Origin: Camellia lanceoleosa
Taxonomy: Eukaryota > Streptophyta > Magnoliopsida > Ericales > Theaceae
Direction of reading: 5' to 3'
Assembly (NCBI GenBank): GCA_025200525.1
Contig: CM045761.1
Location: 103,826,182 to 103,890,181, forward strand
Length of the DNA: 64,000 nucleotides
Below the pieces are notes generated by a model that did no database searches, had not been told where the DNA came from, and worked only from the letters and a program-made list of their open reading frames with translations. Below are positions 44,571-56,264 of this stretch, in pieces. Made by a program: the position numbers and the translations under genes. The number at the start of each line of letters is the position of its first letter. Position 1 is the stretch's first letter.

Positions 44571-44957
44571 GCTTCTGTCCAGTCCGGGATCGGACTGGAC
44601 CGTACTGTTGGGCCATTGGAAGTTCATTACGGGTCTTGTTTTAAAAATTTAAATCGTTTAATGTGTAGAACTTATCAAGTACTACTGTCTATAAAAAATT
44701 ACATTGATTGGATATCGATAGCTATGTGATCAAATCAGTTTTGTATAAAAAAAATGGACGGTGAAAAAATGAACGGTTGATAAAAAAACTGTTTTGTTCA
44801 CATAGCTATCGATATCCGATCAACGTGATTTTTTACAGGCATCTAGTACTCGACGAGTTCTACACATTGAACGGTTTAGATTATCAAAACGGGACACGTG
44901 GTGGGCCCCTATAGGCCTAACAGCACGGTCCAATCTGATCCCGGACTGGACAGAAGC
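44571..44957. mobile_element. Foldback MITE-like element, 387 bp
   Basis: GCTTCTGTCCAGTCCGGGAT at the left is the inverted partner of ATCCCGGACTGGACAGAAGC at the right. Pairing continues inward (GGACCGTACTGTTGGGCC with GGCCTAACAGCACGGTCC; TTTAATGTGTAGAACT; ATAGCTATGTGA), so nearly the entire element is one imperfect hairpin. The middle pair GATATCGATAGCTATGTG is strong. No coding. The duplication at the ends could not be fixed. Confidence 0.72.
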
Positions 44958-45413
44958 CATGGCCAGAAATAAAAACGAAAAAACACATGCGTTTACAATA
45001 TAATTTAATTATTATTATTTTTTTAAATGTAACAATATAAGGTTTAGTCTCACATGAATTTTATTTTTTATATTTGTATGTGATTTAAAAAAGTCATTCT
45101 TTATTTATAAAGCTTTTGAATTTATTTATTCTATTTGTAGTGAGCTTATTTTTTAAAATATTTAAAACAATTTCGTTTGATTAGAGGATTTGAGTAGATA
45201 TTTGAAAAAAAGAAAAAGAAAATATAGATAAAATATGAATAAAATATACTATCATTTCATCTAATTTTACACATTTTCTATTTGTAGTGAGCTTATTTCT
45301 TTCTAAATCTTTTCTCAAATCCCCCAACTAAACACAATTTTCCCAAACTCTCTCTCCTCCTCCTCTTCTGTCATCTACGACTTCTCCTCTTCTTTGCCGC
45401 TGTAGCTCGATTC
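44958..45413. other. Intergenic sequence
   Basis: No gene. A CT-rich stretch at 45345-45395 precedes the probable copia LTR. Confidence 0.45.
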
Positions 45414-46301
45414 TGTTAGACAAGCTTTAATGTATTCAAAGAAAGAAGATAAAGAAAGGAGAGAGTCTGTTTGATTACAAAAATCAAAACAATATATATA
45501 TATAAATAAGAAAAACAGATTTTTATTTTGTTACAAAAACAAAACTAGAATCTAGAAAGAAAAAATTAATAAAAAAATATAAAGGTAAACTAATCACTTA
45601 TCATATTATTTTTCTTGAACAAAATTTGATCAAGTCCAGTGTTGTACACTGTGTCTTTAAGACAGATTCGTCTTCTCAAGGGTGCTCACAAATATTGAAC
45701 GTCTATCTCCCAAGATGAAATGATCAATGACAACTAGTAGCAACACTACTAACTAATTGTCCAACGAACACACTTTGTGTTTATATTCTTTCTCACACAG
45801 GAAATTTATGTAGCAAAATGCAGGAAATAAAAGCGGAAAAGCAGAACAGAAATCGGATGAAAATCAAATAAATGATTTGTCTATTTATAGGTGAACTGAT
45901 GACTTTTCATAATGACTTCAACAGGTACAAAACGTGTTCGGACAAATTTGAATAGGTAAAGTACCTATTTGGGTTAAATTTGAACAAATAATGAACCTAT
46001 TCGGTTAGAAGAAAAATTCTGAAGAGGTGCAAGGGACCAAACTGCCAACATTCAGAAATGTTAGGGTCATTTCAGAATTAATTTTGAATTTCAAACAGTA
46101 AGAATTTATTTTTTGAAAAACTCAAATTCAAAAGTTTTTGGCCCAAAAAAATAAGTATTGGGCCGAACAAGCCCAACTCAACCTCATACAACACACGCGC
46201 CCAAGCCCAACCTAGCTCACTCGACTGGACGGACAGACGGCGGCAGTATGTGTGTGTGTTTGTTTTGGGTCTAATGGATCTAACCCACTTTACCTATAAC
46301 A
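45414..46301 (-). mobile_element. Probable copia-type solo LTR
   Basis: Inverted TGTTA...TAACA ends typical of copia LTRs (TGTTAGACAAGC at 45414, CCTATAACA to 46301). A minus-strand TATA box CTATAAATAGACAAA sits at about 45882-45896, leaving a plausible R-U5 of about 470 bp. Flanks GATTC and TCTTC do not match well. An alternative left end (TGTCATC at 45369) would give a TCTTC duplication at both sides. Boundaries are therefore uncertain. Confidence 0.45.
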
Positions 46302-46749
46302 TCTTCCTCTATAAAACTTGAGTGGCCCTTTGGGCCTACCCCAAGGTCTAAACTCGAAGCTTATAAACCCACACCAAGTTTGCCCACCAAAGCAATGTGG
46401 GACAAACCTTAACTTCATCTTATATGGAAACTTCACCAAAACACCATTTTTATAGAGCTCATTTTGGCATCGATTTCTCATTCACCCCGATAATAATTTT
46501 GAGCAACCAAATATACAAGATGAATCGTTACGCGACAAAGAACGCGTTGCCGCATGGATTCGCCAACTTTAGCGCATAGGTCCCACCTAAAAATTAGACC
46601 AAAGTTTAGGAAAATCTGTTTTTGCCAAATCATTTTTCCAAACCATTTCTTATAGATTCTTGGGCCCCTCATCCTCCGTGGCTTCGACAACACCACTATA
46701 GCGTCACCTAGTGCCAGCTGATCGTGACGTCACTCAAGATCCATTTGCA
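46302..46749. other. Intergenic sequence upstream of the WAT1-like fragment
   Basis: Contains GCCCACCAAAGCAATGTGGG and related words common in plant LTRs, but no element could be delimited. No gene is seen. The frame of the WAT1-like exon opens only after a stop near 46699. Confidence 0.4.
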
Positions 46750-46902
46750 ATGATTGTGATGGTGGAATGCTTTGATGTTGGCCTTACTACACTCAGCAAA
46801 GCAGCCATTCCAAGAGGAATAAGCAACTTTGTCTTTGTTGATTACTCTAATGCTCTTGCCACTCTCATCATCCTCTTTGCTTCTACCATTTTAGACAGGT
46901 CT

Positions 46903-47097
46903 CTCTCTCTCTCTTCAAATATGGATTATCAATATTCAATACCCAATCTCATTTTTATTTGTTTCAATTTAATTTCTTTTTATTTGCAGGCAAAAGAGGA
47001 CTCTCTCTCTCTCTCTTCAAATATAGATTATCAATATTCAATACCCAATCTCATTTTTATTTGCTTCAATTTAATTTCTTCTTACTTGGAGGCAAAA
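46903..47097. repeat. Two-copy tandem duplication, about 97-bp unit
   Basis: TCTCTCTCTCTTCAAATAT followed by CAATATTCAATACCCAATCT and TTCAATTTAATTTCTT occurs twice in succession within the presumed intron of the WAT1-like fragment. A few substitutions separate the copies. Confidence 0.85.
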
Positions 47098-47100
47098 AAG

Positions 47101-47101
47101 G

Positions 47102-47140
<39 letters not shown>
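47101..47140. repeat. (CT)n microsatellite at the second WAT1-like block
   Basis: About 20 CT units running directly into the FCKFFL-coding block. Expansion here would disrupt splicing or coding. Confidence 0.9.
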
Positions 47141-47143
<3 letters not shown>

Positions 47144-47189
47144 CTGTAAATTCTTCCTCATTCGCCTTATTGGATTTATAAGACTATAA

Positions 47190-47964
47190 TTGTTTCTTAA
47201 CACCTTCAATTGATTGAATCAAGAAATGAGTTTTGGTTCTTTTATAGAGGAAATTAACAGGTTTATGTTTTTGGTTTTTATATACATAGGATTACTGTGA
47301 TGCAAAATTATGTATTCATTAAGATAATTACAGATAGGTGTTCGATAGAATGTGTCAATGGTGAATTACTTGAACCATACTGAATTGTTATTTTAGCAAA
47401 TTAGATTTGTTTCAATAGATCAAATAAAATAAAAGAGTGCAATTGTTTCAACAGAGCATATCTCTTTCAATAGATAAAAAAAATGAATTGTTACTTTAAC
47501 AGATAAAAAAAATTTAACAGATAAGTTCAACGGATTAGAAAAAATAAAAATTTGAACAGATAAACGAAAAAGTAGTATTGGTTTGAACAGATATAATAAA
47601 ATTTTAACGGATAGAATTTCACATAGATAGATTTTCAACAGATAGAATAAAAATTTCAACAGATAGGTATTAATAAAAATTAAAAGGGTAAAATTGGAAA
47701 CAAAATATATTTTAAAACAACAAAATGTATTTATCACCATAACATAAGTGGTGCTATTAGCGCCATATTTATTATTTTGGATCCCTCATTTCTTTAGATG
47801 CTCACTTATAAATTTTGAAACCCTTAAAAAAAAATTCTCTCCCTAAATATACCAAAAACATTCCACTTATTCAATTGAATGCACACCCCAAAAAAACCTC
47901 TCTTCCAAAAACCCTAACAAAACCCATGACAAAGAAAAAGAGCCAAGTGTGATTACTGTCTCTG

Positions 47965-47997
<33 letters not shown>

Positions 47998-48608
47998 CTG
48001 CATCATTTGCTTTGGTGATTAATGTTTGGTTACCGATTTTTGAACAAATAAACAATGTTTGAGCTTGTGTTTCCGAATTTCGGTAATATGTTCGGGAGTT
48101 CAGTCTTGAAAAAATAACGAACATATTTTATTATTTTTGCCATTTTTTTTCAAAAAAACTTACTCTTACAAGGTCAATTTCATCTGAGCTAAGAATACCA
48201 TCAAAGTTATGAACTTCCTCTGAACTTTTATTGTTGTACTCCTCTCGTCTCATGGAGTTATGGTTGTTGAAAAAACCTTCACTCATTATCATTGTCGGAG
48301 AAGTGTGGGTAATTAAATGGCTACTACCGTTATCGTCGAAATATTACCGCCAAAGGGTTTTCAAAGTTTTGAGGGTGGGTAAGTTTTGAAGGTGAGATTT
48401 GGGAAAACTAGATGGATGGTAATGGAGGTGAGTGCTCTCATAAACCCTAATTCATGATATAGTGGTGTATGGGTTTAATTGTGAGATAGGGTGTCCCAAA
48501 ATTACTGATGTCCTTTTCAGTAATTTTATTTGAGGTTATTACTGTAATAAAAAAAGCTAAAAATTGAGGGGTCCAAAATAATTCATAGGGTGCTAATAGC
48601 AAAAATCC
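47190..48608. other. Intergenic sequence
   Basis: No gene. Positions 47440-47670 have repeated TTCAACAGATA/TTTAACAGATAA words at about 20-40-bp spacing. A (CT)n-(TA)n microsatellite lies at about 47966-47996. Confidence 0.5.
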
Positions 48609-49733
48609 CACAATATTGGGAAATTCTATTTCCATACACCTAGGTACCTCAGTCCACACACTTAATGAAATATTATTTTAATAGCAATTATACCCTAAAC
48701 TAAAATGGCTATAACGGACATCCACCAACACCCCATAATATTATATCAAAATATTCTCTATACACATTTTTAAAAATTTTAAAAAAAAATCTCACTGTAC
48801 ATCTTTTAATTAAAAAAAAAAAACTAAACCCTAGTTTCTTCATTATTTGTCACTTCTTCCATTATTTCTTATTTTGCTTGCTACACACTCTATACTCCTT
48901 TATTACTTGCAAAGCATTACTATCATAACAACTCTCGTATTGTTTTACTCTCTAGGTTTGTATTCCATTATTTATATCGTTTTCTCATTAGTTCCATAAC
49001 TATTCTTGATTTTGTTATGGAAGAGTTACAAACCAACAGAAGTTCAAGATCAAGTAAAAATATGCCTGGTGACAACAAAAGCAGTAATGAAAGGGTTAGT
49101 TTTTTCGTGCAAAAGTTTTTTTTCGGCAATTAATTCGGAAAACTAGTGCCAAAATATTCTATTTTATTCAGAATTACAGTGTCAAACAAATCAATCTATT
49201 TCAAAAACCAAGTGTTGAATTAAAAAATGAATTTTGGAAAACTAGTGCCGAATTTCCAAAATCACAACTCTTCAAGGAAAAAATGAGGGTTTATTCTAAT
49301 TTGTCAATGCACTTGACAGAGAAAACGAAATGGTACCAAATGCAATAATGAAATCGAAACAAAGTAATAGTTACCTTCAACAGATTCTGAAACTAGAGTG
49401 TCGAATGGAGAATGAGGGTCTTCAAGGGAGTTAGTGTCAATGGAGATTCTTTAATGGAGAGTCTCAGGTCTTCAGTCTCTTCAATAGAGTTTCCTTCATT
49501 GTTTTCACTGTGAACCGAAATAAGACAGACCGTTGCTCTTCAATTTGGAATAGATGTGTGGAAAAAAGGGTTGAGGTAGTGTGTGCACAAGATATGAGTT
49601 AAAGGTATGATTGGAATAATTGGTGTGTGGAATGAAAACAAAAATTAATAATCAAATTACTAAGTGTGTATACTGAGAAAAGATGTATACTCAGGTAACT
49701 AGGTGTGTCAAAATTAAATTTCCCCACAATATT
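48609..49733. mobile_element. MULE-type non-autonomous element, 1107 bp, 9-bp TSD
   Basis: The element 48618-49724 has inverted ends: GGGAAATTCTATTTCC then ACACCTAGGTACCT on the left, and complemented GGGAAATTTAATTTTG then ACACCTAGTTACCT on the right. Inverted similarity (CACACTTA) runs on for about 60-80 bp. It is flanked by the perfect 9-bp duplication CACAATATT (48609-48617, 49725-49733). A 9-bp duplication is the Mutator superfamily signature. No transposase is encoded. The interior includes exon-like sequence (ATG at about 49017, MEELQTNRSSRSSKNMPGDN) that may be captured host DNA. Confidence 0.85.
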
Positions 49734-50147
49734 TTGACAAAGAGTGTACTTCTTTTTCTTTTATACATAAAAAATAAATTAGTAACTATTCAATATAAAC
49801 AAAAGCATAAATTAAACTTTGCCTCCCTTAAGTTCACAGTTTTTATTTTGGTTCTTAAAATATTTTTTCTCTAATTTGATTATTAACATTTACAATTTTC
49901 TTAATTTACTCTTAAAACTAATTTTCACATAACGTTTGAACAAAAAAGTCACATTAATAATCATGTGACATAAAAATATATTGTATTAAGACTTTAAGAT
50001 CCAGAACCTAAAACTCCACTCTACGACTTTCATCAGCCCATCAGAACTCCACTTTATGACATCTACCCACCATCAAAATGTTATTATTATCACCAACAAT
50101 TTCATTTTCTTCTTTGCACATCCCAACACCCATCACTTCAATAACAA
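49734..50147. other. AT-rich intergenic sequence
   Basis: No gene. A short internal near-duplication (GAACTCCACTTTATGACATC / AAACTCCACTCTACGACTTT) lies at about 50010-50060. Confidence 0.45.
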
Positions 50148-50348
50148 TGTCACAACTCAATCCCAACAAGGCAAACCCTGTTGAGAGGGCAAACTTCAAG
50201 CACTGTAACACCATTACACAATAATCTTCTGTACAATCCATATATTTACAACACTAATATTGCATAAAACCTTTCAATCAGCCATTATATATTGATCCAT
50301 TCATGTACAAAAATATCATCATGTTACTAAGTTGGTTTCTATGTACCA
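50148..50348 (-). repeat. 3' LTR-like repeat of the gypsy element
   Basis: Plus strand TGTCACAACTCAATCCC to CTATGTACCA. The pol stop codon (TAA on the minus strand) lies only a few bases to its right, leaving no room for a normal polypurine tract. The junction may be a deletion. Confidence 0.6.
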
Positions 50349-51157
50349 TTTATAGTGTGGATACATGAAACACATTGTGAATGCGAGATAAACTAGGTGG
50401 TAAAGCCAAATGGTAACCTGTCTTGCCAATGCAATCTAGTATCTCAAATGGCCCAATATACCTCGGACTTAGTTTGCCTTTCTTACCAAATCGCATCACT
50501 CCCTTCCATGGCGAGATGCGTAAAAAAACATGATCCCTAACTTGAAATTCCAAATCTCTTCTCCAATTATCTACATAGCCTCTTTGTCTACTTTGAGCCG
50601 CCTTCAACTCGAATAATCTTAACTTTATTGGTAATAATTTGAACAATATTTGGCCCCAGTAACTTTCTCTCTTCAACCTAATTCCAGTACACCAAGGTCC
50701 TACATCTCCTCCTATATAAAGCTTCATACGAAGCCATTCCAATACTTGATTGATAACTATTACTATATGCAAATTCTATTAATGTCAAGTGTTCATCCTA
50801 ACTACCTAAAAAATCTAGGACACAAGCTTTTAACATATTTTTTAAAGTTTGGATTGTCCTCTCCAATTGTCCATCAATTTGTGGGTGGAAAGTTGTACTG
50901 AATCTCAATTTAGTATCTAAAGCATTTTGGAGACTAGGCCAAAAGTGAGATGTAAAGTGTGACTCTCTGTCTAAAATAATAATTACTGGCGCACTATGCA
51001 ATCTCACAATCTCATCCACATAATTTTTTGCTAATCGAAAGTTTTTCTTAATAGCCCAAAAGTGTGCAAATTTGGTCAACTGATCTATAACAACCCAAAT
51101 AGAGTCATGTCCTTTTTATGTGCAAGGCAGCCCTAAAACAAAATCCATGGTGATATG
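50349..51157 (-). pseudogene. Gypsy integrase, catalytic core to C-terminus
   Basis: The minus strand reads HITMDFVLGLPC (stop) KGHDSIWVVIDQLTKFAHF, then the core with DRESHFTSHFW and the second catalytic region FSTTFHPQIDGQLERTIQTL. The C-terminal domain follows (GVMRFGKKGKLSPRYIGPFE, RIHNVFHVSTL). The normal DR-G-FTS has Glu in place of Gly (DRESHFTS). Frames change at about 50790, and a stop interrupts near 51115. No chromodomain follows. Confidence 0.82.
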
Positions 51158-52987
51158 TGTAGCATTGCCCAAGGTGTACTTGAGTGTATTAAACAGTTCG
51201 GACCCTCGATTTCTTTGATCTAGTCTCACAAGTGCAATATATAAAACATAGATGAGAGTCCAGATTTAGCAATTTTTATAGAAAATCCATTTTATTTGCA
51301 AAACCATTGTCAGAAATGGAATGCGTCACCAGATCTAGTCACCACCTAATATTTTGGAGAAACATAGGAAACCTGTGACTCGTGTCAAGGCCACTGTGCG
51401 TCGTAACTAAGGATGTTTGGCCCGGAATTTTAGGTATGAGAGGGGAAGGTCATTAATTGAGCACTCCTGCTCACCCAATTAAAGATCGGCTAAACCATGA
51501 TATAAGTTTTATTTACTTTATATGTTCATATTTTGATTTATTAATAAATCTTAAAATTTACTATGTGAAGTATATAAATATAGACTATGTCATTCATTTT
51601 GGAACAATTTGATTTCATGTGTTTTGAAAGAGTTTTGAAGATGTACAACTCAAAGAAATTGAGTTTAAAAATATGAAAATCAATATTATTCCAAATTAAG
51701 CAACATAATCTGCATCCATCGGCATTCATATAGTTATATCAAGTAAGCAAATAGCTTCATGGTGTAATTTGTGTAGCCAAATTGGGCTGAGCTAGGTTAG
51801 AGTGGCGGTCAAAGATGTTTGATTGAACTAGTAAATACCCATATTTTTGGACCTAGTTACTTCCTAGTGGTGGTCAAAGATGTTTGACCGAACTAGCAAA
51901 TGTCCATATTTCTAGACCTAGCTACTTCCTAGTGGCAGTTAAGTAGTCAAACAGATAAGAGAGTGGAGTTAGGAGGAGAGCAGCGTAATGTCAGCTTAGT
52001 GGCATGCCGTGCAAACATTGCACAACATTGCGTGTTGCACAGCTAAGCCATTGGCGGATAGAGCAAAAGTAGTCCAGTTGCACAGCAGAAAAGCCCATCA
52101 AAGACTTGTGCCACCTCACTTGGCTTGTAGTGAGGAGGGTGTTAAAAGATAAGCATTATCTTTTGGGAATGTAATTCCTAGAAGGACTCTACATAGGAGA
52201 GTTAGAGTCCTATTAGGATTGCACTATATGGAATCTACAAAAGCTCAAACCAAACCCTAATCTTAGGTGTGACAATTTGTATTCCTGAATTCACAGAGCT
52301 TTAGTGTCTTTTGTCAACTTGCTGACTTAGGCATCGGAGGGGTTTCCGGCACACACTCGCCGGCTAGCTCACGTTTGAATTTTCAGGTGATAAGATGACG
52401 ACGTTTGAAGGAATGCAAACTTGATCAACAGGATTATACGAGAAGGATTGTTTCGTGCTCATACACTAAACATAGTAAAAAAAAATACACAAGTGAGATG
52501 TTAAAGTATAAAAATTTACATATTTACCGACATCCTGTGAACAGGTACAAAATAAAGTTAGGAAATATGCATGATCTTATATACAAAATCCTAATGCAAT
52601 ACATACACAAAATGCGACTAGAGATTCAACTATTAAAACATGACATGTGAATCATCTCAAAAGCATGAGGTAACGCACATAATTACATAATAATTGATTA
52701 AACTCACAAATACAAATGAGCCGAATCTAAATGCATGAAATATGGATGCAGAGCATGGATATGATAAAAAAGAAAATATGATGATATTTACAGAATATGG
52801 AAAGTGAGTAAATAAAAATGATAGAAGGAAATGGGGTTGGAAGACATATATAGAAAGGGATAAAAAGAAGTGGGGGTTGGGAATTACTACAACGTTGAAT
52901 ATTTACAACACCGAATAAAAGATGTGAGTTATGAATTATTACAACAAATGGCTGTCTAACTTAAACATAAGCTGATTCTAACAAATC

Positions 52988-53079
<92 letters not shown>

Positions 53080-53984
53080 TATTTGAGAGAAGTGTGTGTG
53101 ATGGTTTCTCATCTACTACTGCACAAAAAAGATATATTATTATTATAGTAGAATAATTTAATAGTATACAACATAATATAATTAATATATTATTTACATT
53201 ATTATTAAAATTTTAAAAAAACTACATATTTAAAACAGTAAAAAAATGCAAGAAGATAGTGAAATTACATCAAATTAATTAGCTAACCATTGCTACCATG
53301 TTGTATTATATATTTAAAGACAAGAAAAATAAAAAAATAAAATAAATGAGAGAAGTGCGAAAACTCACCTTTGGAGGAAAATATTAATTTTCTGATTACC
53401 AAACTTTTTTCTTAACATCCTCACGGTCATAGAGTATGCCTTGAGCTCTCAGTAAGAAGTTGCAAATTTAAGCTTTAATAGAATTTTTGGGTCGTACGTA
53501 TCAGCGGATAGAAAGGTTTTAGATTTGTTGAAACAAAAATTATTTTTTCAAAATTTTCTTTTCTCAAGACTTTGTAAAACAAATTTTCTCAATTTTTTTT
53601 TTTTACCTCCTCTTTTCCAAACAACAAAATAAGGTAGTATTTATAGATTTCCAAAACACCCAAAACACATGACTAGCCATGTGGTATTTTCAAAAACACA
53701 TAGCTTACCATGTGGTATCTCAAAACCATGTGGCTTGCCATGTGGTGTGAGAGCTGATTTTTCCAAAACTGTTAAATATTTTGGAAAAGAAAAAATTTAG
53801 AAAAATATTTTTGAATAGGTCTAAAATAATTTGGCCAAAACAGGTGTATGATTGGAATTAACGCTTAAATTTAATTTTTCTACTGAGAAATTCGTAAAAT
53901 AGCACATTCTAATTTTCATCATCGGGTGTTTGAAAAAAAGCGCCCAAATTTTAAGGCTAGTCAAAATAGGGTGTCTACAATATG
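51153..53984 (-). mobile_element. Solo LTR, 2822 bp, nested in gypsy integrase
   Basis: The element 51158-53979 starts TGTAGCATTGCCCAAGG and ends AAAATAGGGTGTCTACA. Its complement thus starts TGTAGACACCCTATTTTGAC, like the solo LTR at 23.9 kb. The perfect 5-bp duplication ATATG (51153-51157, 53980-53984) flanks it. Removing it rejoins the integrase reading WKWEH|ITMDFVLGL without loss. No internal domains are present. Confidence 0.88.
52988..53076. repeat. (CAA)n-(TAA)n microsatellite
   Basis: About 16 CAA units (52988-53035) are followed by about 13 TAA units (to 53076), inside the nested solo LTR. Likely length-polymorphic. Confidence 0.93.
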
Positions 53985-54395
53985 CTCCCATTTCCATTCA
54001 AGTATAGGAAGAGGTTGAAACAAACCAAATGGCATTGACACTCTCTTTTAACCTGTTGACATACCAAGCACCTTGACATAAATTCTACTATCTCTCTTCA
54101 TATTAGACTACCAATAACATTCCCTTAAATTTTGATACATCTTTGTACTTCTTGGCTGCATTGCATAAGGTGAATTATATGGGCCTCCTCTAATATCTCG
54201 TTCTTGATCTCGAGTTCATTAGGCACACTTAACCAATTTTTAAACATCAACACACCATGAGCTTTAATAATAAAGTCTGATAGAGTACCATCTCTCATAT
54301 GAGCTCGAGTCTTCTCGAAAACTAAGTCTTGCCCTTGGGCTTCATGAACGTGATTCACCAATAAAGGTCTGACCTTAATTGTAGCTAACAAGGAT
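53985..54395 (-). pseudogene. Gypsy integrase N-terminal region
   Basis: The minus strand gives a spacer ending in ELEIKNEILEEAHIIHLMQC, the HHCC zinc-binding region with its Cys/His pattern eroded, and the WKWEH segment just before the nested LTR. It continues at 51157. Confidence 0.72.
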
Positions 54396-54583
54396 CTTGA
54401 CTTCCCAACTTCTAGATCAACTCTGATGGACTTTACTTCACGTAAGAGACCAAATTGAATGCCCTAAATGTGAGTTAATCTCCTTGTAAACTTTCGACTA
54501 AGAATATAGGCCACCAAATTAGCTTTTCCTAGATAATAATTAATGGTGCAATCATAATCCTTAATCAATTCAATCCGTCTCCT

Positions 54584-55640
54584 TTAACTCAAATTCAAAT
54601 CCCTTTGTGTGAATAAATATTTCAAACTTTTATGATTGGTATATATCTCATATTTCTCCCTATATAAATAATGTCTCCACAAGTTTAAAGCAAAAACAAC
54701 TGTTTCTAGCGCTAAATCATAAGTAGGATAACTACCTTCATGATTCTTTATTTGTCTTGATACATAGGCCACCACTTTTCCATGTTGCATCAACACACAA
54801 TGGAGTCCTTGATGAGAAGCATCACTGTAGATAACAAATCCTTCACCACTCAAAGGAATAGTAAGTATTGGGCCAGAAATTCATCAATTCTTCAATTCTT
54901 GAAAACTCTTTTCACAATCCGTCGTCCACTCAAATTTGGTATTTTTACAAGTCAAATGTGTAAATGGTACCAGAATCAATGAAAACTCCTCTACGAATCT
55001 ACAATAGTAACTTGCCAACCCTAAAAAGCTCTTTAATTTGTTCACATTAGTAGGATGGTCCCAATTCACCACAGCCTCTATTTCTTTTGGATCTATAAAA
55101 ATGCCTTCTTCCTAAATCACATGACTCAAATATACGACACGACCCAACCAAAATTTACACTTGCTTAATTTGGCATACAGTTTCTTTTCTCGTAAGGTCT
55201 GCAATACCATTCGCAAGTGTTGTTGATTCTCTTTACTCTTTGAGTAAACAATTATGTCATCAATAAACACAATCACAAAATGGTCAAGGTATGGTTGGAA
55301 CACTTTATTCATACGGTCCATAAATGTAGTGGGGGGATTAATTAAATCAAAAGGTATAACAAGAAATTCATAATGCCTATAGTGAGTTGAAAAAGCAATT
55401 TTCGGTATGTCTCCTTCCTTAATCTTAAGTTGATGATACCCTTATATGAGATCGATTTTGAAGAACACACATGCTCTCCGAAATTGGTCAAATAAATCAT
55501 CTTATACGAGGCAAAGGATACTTATTGCACACTGTACCCTTATTTAACTGTCGATAGTCAATGTACAATCTCATTGTACCATCATTTTTCTTTACAAACA
55601 CCACAGGTGATCCCTAAGGTGAGATACTTGACCTAATGAA
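54584..55640 (-). pseudogene. Gypsy reverse transcriptase and RNase H
   Basis: Minus strand. The RT has [20 protein letters not shown] with the catalytic FIDD box (55112-55321) and [16 protein letters not shown]. The connection/RNase H part follows: KLKSFLGLASYYCRFVEEFS (54884-55072), then [40 protein letters not shown] and [19 protein letters not shown] (54584-54853). The upstream RT part (55330-55640) is recognisable but broken by stops. Confidence 0.85.
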
Positions 55641-55648
55641 GCCTTTAT

Positions 55649-56110
55649 TTATAATTCTTGATATTGCATCTTGAGCTCCTTAAGTTCTACTAGGGCCATA
55701 CGGTAAGGTACACTACAAATATGGGTAGTTCCAAGAACTAAGTCACTAGGAAACTCAATTTCTCTATCTGGGGGTAATCCAGGTAGTTCATTAGGAAAAA
55801 CATCTGTGAAGTCACGCAGTATTAATATATCCTCTAACCATGGACCACTCATTTTGGAATCAACCACATAAGCTAAGTATCCTTGACACCCTTTCTTAAG
55901 CATTTGCCTACTGGTAAAAGCATAAATAATATAAGATAGTGATGCACATTGATCTCCATAATATTTAAATTCAGGTTTCCAGAAAATTGAAAATACTACT
56001 TCTTTCCTATAACAATTGACCGAAGCATGGTAAAAAGCCAACAAATTCATTCCCAAAATCATATCAAAATCTTATATCTCTAAATATAACAAATCCACTA
56101 CCATATGTAC
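55649..56110 (-). pseudogene. Gypsy protease tail and RT linker
   Basis: Minus strand. DFDMILGMNLLAFYHASVNC is the end of the aspartic protease, after an in-frame stop (LEI*DFD). Next are DVFPNELPGLPPDREIEF and RMALVELKELKMQYQEL, the usual start of the RT region. The protease active-site DSG and all of gag are missing. Confidence 0.82.
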
Positions 56111-56244
56111 CTATAAAACAAGAATATTAAATCTTGGAAAACTATATCACTATAAAACATCATCAGATAATCAAATTGCTAACTACAACATCTTATAAAT
56201 TTTTTTAATTCTAAAGTAACTAGTCTACAGAATCATAACATAGT

Positions 56245-56256
56245 GCTTTGATACAA
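56245..56256 (-). promoter_or_regulatory. Degenerate PBS, initiator-Met tRNA type
   Basis: Minus strand TTGTATCAAAGC, 10 of 12 matches to TGGTATCAGAGC. It is separated from the LTR by an eight-base run of A on the plus strand. It supports minus orientation and the LTR start at 56265. Confidence 0.6.
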
Positions 56257-56264
56257 AAAAAAAA

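Larger units (their letters stand above)
46750..47178 (+). pseudogene. WAT1-related (EamA/MtN21-type) transporter fragment
   Basis: The first block from the ATG at 46750 (MIVMVECFDVGLTTLSKAAI, then PRGISNFVFVDYSNALATLI and LFASTILDR to about 46898) matches the first two membrane helices of WAT1-related/UMAMIT proteins. It ends at a possible donor (GACAG|GTCTCT). A second exon-like block at about 47130-47178 reads FCKFFLIRLIGFI, like the next helix (FLCKFFLLGLIG), but is preceded by a (CT)n expansion. The remaining eight or so helices are not found downstream. Intact members are about 380 residues in the plasma or vacuolar membrane and move auxin or amino acids. This copy is almost certainly dead. 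Confidence 0.7.
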
